Below are positions 1-4,949 of a stretch of DNA of 5,096 nt, one piece after another. A program made the position numbers and the translations under genes. How positions within the stretch are numbered: the first letter of the stretch is position 1; each line of letters begins with the position of its first letter. This DNA is from Planctomycetota bacterium. GTDB taxonomy: Bacteria > Planctomycetota > Planctomycetia > Pirellulales > S012-138. The notes beneath the pieces are model-generated. The model did not search any database. It saw only the letters and a list, made by a program, of their open reading frames with translations, and was not told the origin of the DNA. The stretch lies in the NCBI GenBank assembly GCA_026982835.1, contig JALSGI010000108.1:1-5096 (forward strand). Direction: 5' to 3'.

Positions 1-134
1 CTCTAGCAGCCGAGGCGCATCCGGCAGGAACGGCTCCGTGCGAGACGATCCTCCAATCCAACAAGCACTCAACTCATTCCACGGCACAGGGAGCACCCGA
101 GGAACCATGAACACATCTTCCACCTACCCGAGTC

Positions 135-140
135 GAGGAG
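135..140 (+). promoter_or_regulatory. Ribosome binding site deciding the secretin start
   Basis: GAGGAG lies five bases before the ATG at 146. The in-frame ATG at 107 has GAGGAA only two bases away, and starting there would put 13 polar residues ahead of the signal peptide. No convincing -35/-10 pair was seen in 1-134. Confidence 0.7.
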
Positions 141-145
141 ATGCC

Positions 146-3100
146 ATGAGGCCCCATCGTCTTGCCCGCAAAGGCTGGATCCCCCTGGCCACCGCCGGCC
201 TGCTGGCCGCCGGGGTGTTGACCGAGACGATTCACGCTGCAGTGGGGACCAGCCGCTGGCTGGTAGCAGTGCAAGGGTTGCACCAGGCGGCCCCGGCACA
301 GTCCGCTCCCACACGCTCCACCATCCTGCGGCGGTTGCCTCCCCCTGCGGAAAGCACCCCGGGGGGGCCGCAAAGGGGTGGCCCGCTCCCGCAGGCCGCT
401 TCGACCGCCCGGCTCCAGCAAGCCCAAGGGCTGCTGCTGGAGGCCCGCAAGGCCCTCTCCGTGGGCGACGTGCGTCGGGCCGAGCAGCTGGTGCAGCAAG
501 CCCGCAGCTTGCAGGTGAGCTTCCCCCCGCTGGGCGATCACCCGGATCGGGTGCAGCAAGCCATCAACACTTACCGGCAGCTGCGTCAGCTGGCCGCCGG
601 CAGCGGCAACTCCCAAGCCTATCGGCGGCAACAGGCCCAGTTCCTGCTGGATCAGGCCGTGTGGTTGCTTCGGTCCGGCGCGTTGGACGACGCGGAGCGG
701 CTGGCCCGCGACGCCCAGCGGCTGGGGCTGAGCTACAGCCCCTATGAGACCAGCCCCCAGGTGGTGCTCCGCCAGGTGGAGCAGGCCCGCCGCGGCGGCT
801 CGCGGTTGCGGATCGCCACGGCCCCGCTGTCGCCCGAGGTGGCCCAAAAGAAACAGCAAGTCCAGCGCCTGCTGGCCCAAGCCCGCCAGGCCATCCGCCA
901 GCGCCACTGGCAACAAGCCGCGGCGCTGGTGTCGCAGGCCGAAAGGCTGGGAGTGCCCCAGGAGGCTTACGGTCCCCGCGACGACCGCCCCGAGTCGGTT
1001 CGCCGGGCGCTGACCCAAGCTATGCAAAGCCGCCCGGGGACCGCCTGGCCGGCTGCGGCGCTGACTCCTTCGGGTGGCCCCACCGATCCGCGGACGTTGT
1101 TCCTGCAGGCCGAAGCCGCGCTGCAGCAAGGCAAAAACGACCTTGCCCGGCGGCTCTACCTGGCCGCGGAAAAGCAGCAACATCGGCTCCCCCCGGCTAT
1201 GCGGCAGCAGCTTCAGGGGCGCCTGGCCTACCTGGGACGGAACAACCCGCAAGAACTGAACCAGCTCACCCAGCAGCAGGCGCTGCTGCGCAAGCAGGTT
1301 TCGGCACAACTGGCCGACGCCCAGCGCCGCGCCCGCCAGATGCGCCAGCAGGACCCTCGCCAGGCCCTGGTGGTGCTGGAAGAGGCCCGCGTCATGGTCC
1401 AAAACTCCCCACTGGACCCGGCGGCCAAGCAGCAACTGCTGTACCGGGTGGATGGGGACATTCGCCAGCTACGGCAATACATTGCCGAGAACGCCCCGCT
1501 GATCGAGCTTCAGGACCAGAACCGCCGCGTCAAGGAGGAGATTCTGCGGCAGCGGCGTCATCGGGTCGAGGTGCAGCAGCGGCTGGCCGAGCTGGTGGAT
1601 GAGTACAACCGTCTGATGGACCAGCAGCGGTTTGCCGAGGCGGAGCTGGTGGCCCAAAAGGCCGAAGAGCTGGCTCCCAACGAGCCGATCGTGCGGCAGT
1701 TGAAGTGGCAAAGCCGGTTCGTCCGCCGCCTGGCCGAAAACGACGCCCTCCGGGACCAGGCCGAAGTGGGCTTTGTCAACGCCTTGGCCTCGGTGCAGGA
1801 GGCGGCCATTCCCGTGGACGACCGGCTGCCGATCCAGTTCCCTACCACCTGGGAGGAGCTGACCCGCCGCCGCAAGCCGTTCCGCGGTGGGCGGCAGCGC
1901 AGTGCCAAGGAACTGGAGATCGAGCAGAAGCTCCGCACGCCGGTTTCGCTGCGGTTCCGCGAAACGCCGCTACACGAGGTGATCGACTACCTGAGCCGGC
2001 TGACCGACGTGAACATCCACCTGGACCCGCAAGGTCTGGCCGAAGAAGGCGTCAACCCCGACGTGCCCATCACCATCGAACTGAACTCCGAAATCCAGCT
2101 CAAAAGCGCGTTGAACCTGATCCTGGAGCCGCTGCACCTGGGCTACGTGATCAAGGACGAAGTGCTCAAGATCACCAGCGAGCGGGCCCGCAGCGGCGAG
2201 GTCTATACGGTGATCTACGACGTGGCCGATCTGGTGGTGCCGATCCCCAACTTCGTGCCGGACCCCAACTCCGGGCTGGCTGGGGCCATCCGCACGGCTT
2301 ACCAGAACGCGATGTTCCCGCTAGCCTCGTCCCGGGCGGCCCCGGTGTCGCTGGTGGCCAACAAGGACGGCTCGCCCACTACCAGTGCCGTGGTGGACAA
2401 GGCGGTGCTGGCCCAGTTGGCCGCACCCGGAGGAGCCGGCGGCGGGATGCCCGACCTGGGCGGCGGCACCGCCCCCTTGCCCAGCGGCCCCGGAGGAGCC
2501 AACAACGGCGCCCAGCCCGACTTCGACAGCCTCATCCAGCTGATCACCTCCACCGTGGCCCCGGATTCCTGGGCCGAGAACGGGGGTCCGGGCACGATCG
2601 GGCCGTTTGAGGGGAACTTCTCGCTGGTGATCAGCCAGACCGAGGAGGTGCACCAGCAGATCGAGGACCTGCTCAACCAGCTGCGGCGGTTGATGGACTT
2701 GCAGGTGACCATCGAGGTGCGGTTCATCACCCTCAACGACAACTTCTTCGAGCGGATCGGCGTGGATTTCGACTTCGACATCGACGACGACATCGACCGC
2801 CCCTTCCAGGTGTTCGGCCGCCCACAGGATCGCCCCACCCCCTTCGTGCCCGCAGACCAGCTGGGGATCGCCTCGGGCAACCCGCCCCGGAACGTGGAAG
2901 ACCGCGACCACGGCCCCAGCGTCATGGTGGGTATGTCCGCCCCGGGCCTGTTCTCGGCTGACCTGGACATCCCCGTGCAACAGGGGAGCTTCCAGCTGGC
3001 CGTGCCGCAATTCGGCGGCTTCCAGCCGGGGGCCGGGGCCCAGGTGGGCTTTGCCATCTTGAGCGACCTGGAAGCGTTCTTCTTCATCGAGGCTTCCCAG

Positions 3101-3739
3101 GGCGACCGCCGCAGCAACGTGCTGCAAGCCCCCAAGGTCACGTTGATGAACGGCCAGTTCGCCACGGTCAACGACTTCACCTTCAGCCCCTTTGTGATCA
3201 GCGTGATCCCGGTGGTGGGCGACTTCGCCGTGGCCCAGCAGCCGGTCATCATGGTGCTCAACGAGGGGACGCAGCTGGCCGTGCAGGCGGCCGTCTCCCA
3301 GGATCGCCGCTTCGTGCGGCTCACCGTCATGCCCACTTTCAACACCATCGGGGACGTGCAGACCTTCACCTTCAACGGCTCGCAGAGCACCTCCACCACC
3401 TACGGTCCGGTGGGGGATGTGGTGCCGCTGCGGCCCACCCAGGTCACCTCGGCCCAGCAGGCCGTCACGGTGCAGTTGCCCAGCTTTGCCACCTTCAACA
3501 TCTCCACCACGGTGAGCGTGCCCGACGGAGGCACGGTGCTGCTGGGCGGCATCAAGCGGCTGAGCGAAGGCCGCAACGAGTTCGGCGTGCCCATCCTGAG
3601 CAAGGTCCCCTATGTGAACCGCCTGTTCCGCAACGTGGGCATCGGCCGTGAAACCCAAAGCCTGCTGATGCTCGTCACCCCGCGGATCATCATCAACGAG
3701 GAAGAAGAACGCCTGCAAACCGGCGTGGGGCAACCGTAG
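146..3739 (+). CDS. Secretin, type II/III secretion system or type IV pilus family (GspD/PilQ-like), with long repeat-rich N-terminal extension
   Basis: Predicted outer-membrane secretin, a multimeric gated channel for protein secretion or pilus passage. Residue numbers count from the ATG at 146. Residues 1-31 form a signal peptide: an Arg/His/Lys-rich start, hydrophobic core IPLATAGLLAAGVL, and likely cleavage after TIHA. About four degenerate helical repeats follow (91-145, 162-216, 237-293, 317-360), then a Gln/Arg/Ala-rich helical stretch (about 369-535). An STN-like domain lies at about 600-681 (SLRFRETPLHEVIDYLSRL), a Gly/Pro linker at 760-792, and an N1-like segment at about 793-850 (FSLVISQTEEVHQQIEDLL). 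The secretin domain spans about 854-1186 and contains PDGGTVLLGG, the VPILSKVPYVNRLF signature at 1148 and LVTPRIII near the end. At 1197 residues it is much longer than typical GspD or PilQ; the extra length is N-terminal. The reading frame is open from 38, but the ATG at 146 has GAGGAG five bases upstream and opens directly into the signal peptide, whereas the ATG at 107 has a poorly spaced site. No pilotin-binding C-terminal domain is apparent. Family assignment is firm; the exact machine it serves cannot be read from this window. Confidence 0.95.
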   Translation: MRPHRLARKGWIPLATAGLLAAGVLTETIHAAVGTSRWLVAVQGLHQAAPAQSAPTRSTILRRLPPPAESTPGGPQRGGPLPQAASTARLQQAQGLLLEARKALSVGDVRRAEQLVQQARSLQVSFPPLGDHPDRVQQAINTYRQLRQLAAGSGNSQAYRRQQAQFLLDQAVWLLRSGALDDAERLARDAQRLGLSYSPYETSPQVVLRQVEQARRGGSRLRIATAPLSPEVAQKKQQVQRLLAQARQAIRQRHWQQAAALVSQAERLGVPQEAYGPRDDRPESVRRALTQAMQSRPGTAWPAAALTPSGGPTDPRTLFLQAEAALQQGKNDLARRLYLAAEKQQHRLPPAMRQQLQGRLAYLGRNNPQELNQLTQQQALLRKQVSAQLADAQRRARQMRQQDPRQALVVLEEARVMVQNSPLDPAAKQQLLYRVDGDIRQLRQYIAENAPLIELQDQNRRVKEEILRQRRHRVEVQQRLAELVDEYNRLMDQQRFAEAELVAQKAEELAPNEPIVRQLKWQSRFVRRLAENDALRDQAEVGFVNALASVQEAAIPVDDRLPIQFPTTWEELTRRRKPFRGGRQRSAKELEIEQKLRTPVSLRFRETPLHEVIDYLSRLTDVNIHLDPQGLAEEGVNPDVPITIELNSEIQLKSALNLILEPLHLGYVIKDEVLKITSERARSGEVYTVIYDVADLVVPIPNFVPDPNSGLAGAIRTAYQNAMFPLASSRAAPVSLVANKDGSPTTSAVVDKAVLAQLAAPGGAGGGMPDLGGGTAPLPSGPGGANNGAQPDFDSLIQLITSTVAPDSWAENGGPGTIGPFEGNFSLVISQTEEVHQQIEDLLNQLRRLMDLQVTIEVRFITLNDNFFERIGVDFDFDIDDDIDRPFQVFGRPQDRPTPFVPADQLGIASGNPPRNVEDRDHGPSVMVGMSAPGLFSADLDIPVQQGSFQLAVPQFGGFQPGAGAQVGFAILSDLEAFFFIEASQGDRRSNVLQAPKVTLMNGQFATVNDFTFSPFVISVIPVVGDFAVAQQPVIMVLNEGTQLAVQAAVSQDRRFVRLTVMPTFNTIGDVQTFTFNGSQSTSTTYGPVGDVVPLRPTQVTSAQQAVTVQLPSFATFNISTTVSVPDGGTVLLGGIKRLSEGRNEFGVPILSKVPYVNRLFRNVGIGRETQSLLMLVTPRIIINEEEERLQTGVGQP

Positions 3740-3742
3740 CCC

Positions 3743-3781
3743 TGGCGGTGCTCCCCTTGGTGGGGGAAGAGCACCGGGCCA
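3743..3781 (+). terminator. Hairpin just after the secretin stop (weak terminator candidate)
   Basis: CGGTGCTC (3746-3753) pairs perfectly with GAGCACCG (3769-3776). TGG (3743-3745) can pair with CCA (3779-3781) across a two-base bulge, and the inner CCC can pair with GGG. The stem starts four bases after the TAG stop. It is followed by GAAAAACC rather than a T-run, so it is not a canonical intrinsic terminator; it may protect the mRNA 3' end or act together with the next hairpin. Confidence 0.4.
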
Positions 3782-3813
3782 GAAAAACCTCCTGACTTGG
3801 CAAGTGGTGCCAG

Positions 3814-3850
3814 CCGCCTTGGTCCGCCTTGGGCCAAGGCGGTCTGTTTT
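3814..3850 (+). terminator. Probable rho-independent terminator of the secretin transcript
   Basis: CCGCCTTGG occurs twice (3814-3822 and 3824-3832), and both copies are complementary to CCAAGGCGG (3834-3842). Pairing the first copy gives a 9-bp GC-rich stem with an 11-base loop; pairing the second gives a shorter stem with a tight loop. The right arm is followed directly by TCTGTTTT, a T-rich tail. It lies about 75 bases beyond the stop codon in the expected orientation. Confidence 0.6.
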
Positions 3851-3868
3851 GCTACGGCGGCCTAAGCG

Positions 3869-3884
3869 GGATGCTTCCGCATCC
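3869..3884. repeat. Hairpin GGATGC / TTCC loop
   Basis: GGATGC (3869-3874), TTCC, GCATCC (3879-3884): a perfect 6-bp stem. It is the first member of the mosaic, about 20 bases after the probable terminator. Confidence 0.6.
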
Positions 3885-3893
3885 GGCCAACCC

Positions 3894-3907
3894 GCGGCTT
3901 CAGCCGC
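3894..3907. repeat. Hairpin GCGGC / TTCA loop
   Basis: GCGGC (3894-3898), TTCA, GCCGC (3903-3907): a 5-bp stem, shorter than the others, followed by AGGAG and the diverged linker. Confidence 0.6.
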
Positions 3908-3955
3908 AGGAGGGCCTGGAGACGTGAAGGCCTGGGGGCTTGGAGGGATACAGAG
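3908..3955 (+). repeat. Diverged G-rich linker between two hairpins
   Basis: Begins GGAGGGCCTGGAG and ends TGGAGGGATACAGAG, with a roughly 8-base period (GGCCTGGA, GGCCTGGG, GGCTTGGA). It can be aligned by eye to the linkers at 4115-4146 and 4525-4556 if a gap of about nine bases is allowed. As in those copies, it joins one hairpin to another. Confidence 0.5.
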
Positions 3956-3975
3956 CCCCGCACGTCAGTGCGGGG
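3956..3975. repeat. Hairpin CCCCGCAC / GTCA loop
   Basis: CCCCGCAC (3956-3963), GTCA, GTGCGGGG (3968-3975): a perfect 8-bp stem preceded by AGAG. The 181-bp repeat begins immediately after it. Confidence 0.8.
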
Positions 3976-4003
3976 GGTCTTGGGTCGTGGGTCTTGGGTC
4001 TTG
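3976..4003 (+). repeat. Four-unit 7-bp tandem repeat (copy 1)
   Basis: Four uninterrupted heptamers of consensus GGTCKTG; the second unit has G at the variable position and the others have T. It directly follows the hairpin at 3956-3975 and leads into TTGCA and the hairpin at 4008. Confidence 0.9.
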
Positions 4004-4007
4004 CAGC

Positions 4008-4021
4008 GGTGCTTTCGCACC
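4008..4021. repeat. Hairpin GGTGC / TTTC loop
   Basis: GGTGC (4008-4012), TTTC, GCACC (4017-4021), preceded by TCTTGCA at 3999-4005. Its counterpart in copy 2 is 4418-4431. Confidence 0.65.
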
Positions 4022-4093
4022 AGGCAGGAAAAAGCGTGTTTTGTGGAAAACAATGTACCTGGTGGACTTGCTTTGATTCTTGCAACCGGCGAG

Positions 4094-4113
4094 CCGCCAG
4101 CTTCAGCTGGCGG
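4094..4113. repeat. Hairpin CCGCCAGC / TTCA loop with GCGAG flank
   Basis: CCGCCAGC (4094-4101), TTCA, GCTGGCGG (4106-4113): a perfect 8-bp stem with GCGAG before and AG after. TTCTTGCA lies just upstream at 4077-4084. Confidence 0.85.
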
Positions 4114-4114
4114 A

Positions 4115-4146
4115 GGGCGTGGAGGTGTGGGGGCGTGGGGGGATGG
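4115..4146 (+). repeat. G-rich 8-bp tandem linker (copy 1)
   Basis: Four degenerate octamers: GGGCGTGG, AGGTGTGG, GGGCGTGG and GGGGATGG. It lies between the hairpins at 4094-4113 and 4151-4160. Almost no C on this strand makes it strongly strand-asymmetric. Confidence 0.75.
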
Positions 4147-4150
4147 CGAG

Positions 4151-4160
4151 CCGCCGGCGG
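4151..4160. repeat. Collapsed GCGAG hairpin
   Basis: GCGAG is followed by CCGCC directly abutting GGCGG and then TTG. It has the flanks of the family but no loop, as if the stem centre had been deleted. The equivalent position in copy 2 carries a complete 8-bp hairpin (4561-4580). Confidence 0.6.
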
Positions 4161-4172
4161 TTGAACAGCGAG

Positions 4173-4192
4173 CCGGGAGCGTTAGCTCCCGG
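4173..4192. repeat. Hairpin CCGGGAGC / GTTA loop with GCGAG flank
   Basis: CCGGGAGC (4173-4180), GTTA, GCTCCCGG (4185-4192): a perfect 8-bp stem with GCGAG before and AGG after. It has the same stem as 4257-4276 with a different loop. Confidence 0.85.
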
Positions 4193-4216
4193 AGGCGGCA
4201 GGGCCGCCAGCCACTG

Positions 4217-4230
4217 GGAGCTTTCGCTCC
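4217..4230. repeat. Hairpin GGAGC / TTTC loop
   Basis: GGAGC (4217-4221), TTTC, GCTCC (4226-4230). It can extend outward by CACT/GGTG with one bulge and one T·G pair. It is followed by TGCAAGAA (4233-4240), the complement of the word found upstream of other hairpins, so it may be inverted relative to them. Confidence 0.65.
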
Positions 4231-4256
4231 GGTGCAAGAAAACAGATCACGGCGAG

Positions 4257-4276
4257 CCGGGAGCACGAGCTCCCGG
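4257..4276. repeat. Hairpin CCGGGAGC / ACGA loop with GCGAG flank
   Basis: CCGGGAGC (4257-4264), ACGA, GCTCCCGG (4269-4276): a perfect 8-bp stem preceded by GGCGAG and followed by TTG. Confidence 0.85.
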
Positions 4277-4308
4277 TTGCTAAGCCAAAGCACATTTGCT
4301 GCCGTTTG

Positions 4309-4330
4309 GTGTGCTCACGCACGCGGCTCG
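4309..4330 (-). repeat. Imperfect hairpin of the GCGAG family on the minus strand
   Basis: On the minus strand, CGAG is followed by CCGCGTGC, GTGA and GCACACC, resembling the perfect plus-strand hairpin at 4694-4713. On the plus strand GTGTGC (4309-4314) pairs with GCACGC (4319-4324) across TCAC with one T·G pair. It looks like a decayed, inverted copy. Confidence 0.55.
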
Positions 4331-4331
4331 C

Positions 4332-4347
4332 CGGTGCTTCCGCGCCG
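4332..4347. repeat. Hairpin CGGTGC / TTCC loop
   Basis: CGGTGC (4332-4337), TTCC, GCGCCG (4342-4347): a 6-bp stem with one T·G pair. TGCAAGAA follows at 4349-4356. Confidence 0.6.
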
Positions 4348-4366
4348 ATGCAAGAAACGGCTTGCG

Positions 4367-4384
4367 CCGGAGCTTCCGCTCCGG
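4367..4384. repeat. Hairpin CCGGAGC / TTCC loop
   Basis: CCGGAGC (4367-4373), TTCC, GCTCCGG (4378-4384): a perfect 7-bp stem ending immediately before copy 2 of the 181-bp repeat. Confidence 0.8.
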
Positions 4385-4385
4385 A

Positions 4386-4413
4386 GGTCTTGGGTCGTGG
4401 GTCTTGGGTCTTG
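4386..4413 (+). repeat. Four-unit 7-bp tandem repeat (copy 2)
   Basis: Identical to the heptamer block at 3976-4003, including the variant second unit, so it was copied with the 181-bp repeat rather than expanded separately. It follows the hairpin at 4367-4384. Confidence 0.9.
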
Positions 4414-4417
4414 CAGC

Positions 4418-4431
4418 GGTGTTTCCGCACC
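4418..4431. repeat. Hairpin GGTGT / TTCC loop
   Basis: Copy-2 counterpart of 4008-4021. GGTGT (4418-4422) pairs with GCACC (4427-4431) including one T·G pair next to the loop. Confidence 0.6.
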
Positions 4432-4503
4432 AGGCAGGAAAAAGCGTGTTTTGTGGAAAACAATGTACCTGGTGGACTTGCTTTGATTCTTGCAACCGGC
4501 GAG

Positions 4504-4523
4504 CCGCCAGCTTCAGCTGGCGG
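4504..4523. repeat. Hairpin CCGCCAGC / TTCA loop (copy 2)
   Basis: Identical to 4094-4113, including the GCGAG and AG flanks; part of the duplicated block. Confidence 0.85.
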
Positions 4524-4524
4524 A

Positions 4525-4556
4525 GGGCGTGGAGGTGTGGGGGCGTGGGCGGATGG
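4525..4556 (+). repeat. G-rich 8-bp tandem linker (copy 2)
   Basis: Same four octamers as 4115-4146 except for one G-to-C change in the last (GCGGATGG). It joins the hairpins at 4504-4523 and 4561-4580. Confidence 0.75.
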
Positions 4557-4560
4557 CGAG

Positions 4561-4580
4561 CCGCCGACTTCAGTCGGCGG
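4561..4580. repeat. Hairpin CCGCCGAC / TTCA loop with GCGAG flank
   Basis: CCGCCGAC (4561-4568), TTCA, GTCGGCGG (4573-4580): a perfect 8-bp stem with GCGAG before and AG after. The two 181-bp repeat copies diverge inside its left arm. Confidence 0.85.
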
Positions 4581-4693
4581 AGAAAATCGACATGCGTTTT
4601 TCTTGGCTCTCCCCGGACTGAGTACGTGTTTAGCGTGCCAGCATAAGACGGAGCGTTTCCAGAGCAAAAACGAGTCGATGCTTCTCCGGCGAG

Positions 4694-4713
4694 CCGCGTG
4701 CGTCAGCACGCGG
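4694..4713. repeat. Hairpin CCGCGTGC / GTCA loop with GCGAG flank
   Basis: CCGCGTGC (4694-4701), GTCA, GCACGCGG (4706-4713): a perfect 8-bp stem preceded by GGCGAG and followed by TTG. About 110 bp of unremarkable sequence separate it from the previous hairpin. A lone GCGAGCC (4717-4723) and its complement GGCTCGC (4745-4751) follow and close the mosaic. Confidence 0.85.
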
Positions 4714-4751
4714 TTGGCGAGCCCCACCAAAATACCTGCAAGGCGGCTCGC

Positions 4752-4949
4752 ATGTCTTTACCAGTTTTCCCTGGGACGTCTTCAAAAAGGGCAAAAGTGG
4801 AGCTAAGGGGGCAACAGCGCATCTAGCCATCCTCGAAAATCCGGGTTGAGCTCCGCGAGCAACTGGAGCAGCACTTCCCAGACATCCGGGTCAATGGAAA
4901 ACAGGGTGCGGCTGAAATCCTGTTGCGCATTTGGGCAAGATACAGAAAA
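4752..4949. other. Intergenic stretch with possible gene remnant on either strand
   Basis: No repeat, RNA gene or convincing start-to-stop gene is seen. A plus frame runs from after a TAG at 4824 to the TAG at 4950 and contains LEQHFPDIRVNG without an ATG near its start. On the minus strand a 63-codon frame (4994 down to the TAG at 4805-4803) contains DPDVWEVLLQLLAELNPDF and ends DALLPP, also without a usual start codon. Either could be a fragment of a lost gene; neither can be assigned to a family by eye. Confidence 0.25.

Larger units (their letters stand above)
3976..4156 (+). repeat. 181-bp direct repeat, copy 1
   Basis: Matches 4386-4566 at an offset of 410 bases with three substitutions (4012 C/T, 4015 T/C, 4140 G/C) and no gaps, about 98% identity. 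In order it contains four 7-bp tandem units, a GGTGC/GCACC hairpin, about 70 bp of AT-richer sequence without recognisable function, an 8-bp-stem GCGAG hairpin and a G-rich linker. The left edge falls right after one hairpin and the right edge falls inside the stem of another. Confidence 0.95.
4386..4566 (+). repeat. 181-bp direct repeat, copy 2
   Basis: Near-identical partner of 3976-4156. It starts after the 7-bp-stem hairpin ending at 4384 and diverges from copy 1 inside the left arm of the hairpin at 4561-4580. Two of the three differences lie in its first hairpin, changing a C-G closing pair and TTTC loop to a T·G pair and TTCC loop. Confidence 0.95.
3869..4751. repeat. Mosaic of variable-stem palindromic hairpins with no intact gene
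   Basis: This 880-bp stretch holds at least 16 short inverted repeats, most with a four-base loop and several preceded by GCGAG. Loops are TTCA, GTCA, GTTA, TTTC, TTCC, TCAC or ACGA. Right flanks are usually AG(G) or TTG. Stem sequences differ between units but stay complementary within each unit, so the shared feature is structure plus flank rather than stem sequence. The word TTCTTGCA (or its complement) recurs next to several hairpins. Open frames here are short, overlap on both strands and repeat with the DNA repeats, so they are not credible genes. The region resembles REP-like or MITE-like palindromic families; no cognate transposase lies in the window. Confidence 0.85.

Noticed and set aside
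38..145. Secretin start at 38 (non-AUG or upstream ATG) or 107
   Set aside because: No good ribosome binding site at suitable spacing, and either start would bury the signal peptide behind a polar stretch.
74..1435. Long open frame on the minus strand opposite the secretin N-terminal half
   Set aside because: It is fully antisense to a gene with clear domains. Its Leu/Gly/His/Gln-rich composition is what the complement of a Gln/Arg/Ala-rich GC-rich gene gives, and no domain is recognisable.
1705..2610. 301-codon plus-strand frame inside the secretin gene
   Set aside because: An out-of-frame, Pro/Arg/Gly-rich product of the GC-rich coding sequence, overlapping the STN-like domain in the true frame.
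2321..3733. 470-codon open frame on the minus strand opposite the secretin domain
   Set aside because: It shadows the real gene; the translation is dominated by His, Gly, Val, Asp and Gln with no family motif.
4115..4146. G-quadruplex
   Set aside because: Only three well separated runs of three or more G are present unless the six-G run is split without a loop; copy 2 breaks that run with a C.
3976..4566. Composite transposon or insertion sequence bounded by the 181-bp repeats
   Set aside because: The repeats are direct, the 229 bp between them hold no transposase, and no target-site duplication is visible at the edges.
3869..4713. CRISPR array
   Set aside because: Repeats are not of constant sequence or regular spacing, spacers are not uniform, and no Cas gene is present.
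3862..4806. Overlapping small open frames on both strands in the repeat mosaic
   Set aside because: They share identical peptides only because the DNA is duplicated, cross hairpins and tandem repeats, and lack consistent ribosome binding sites.
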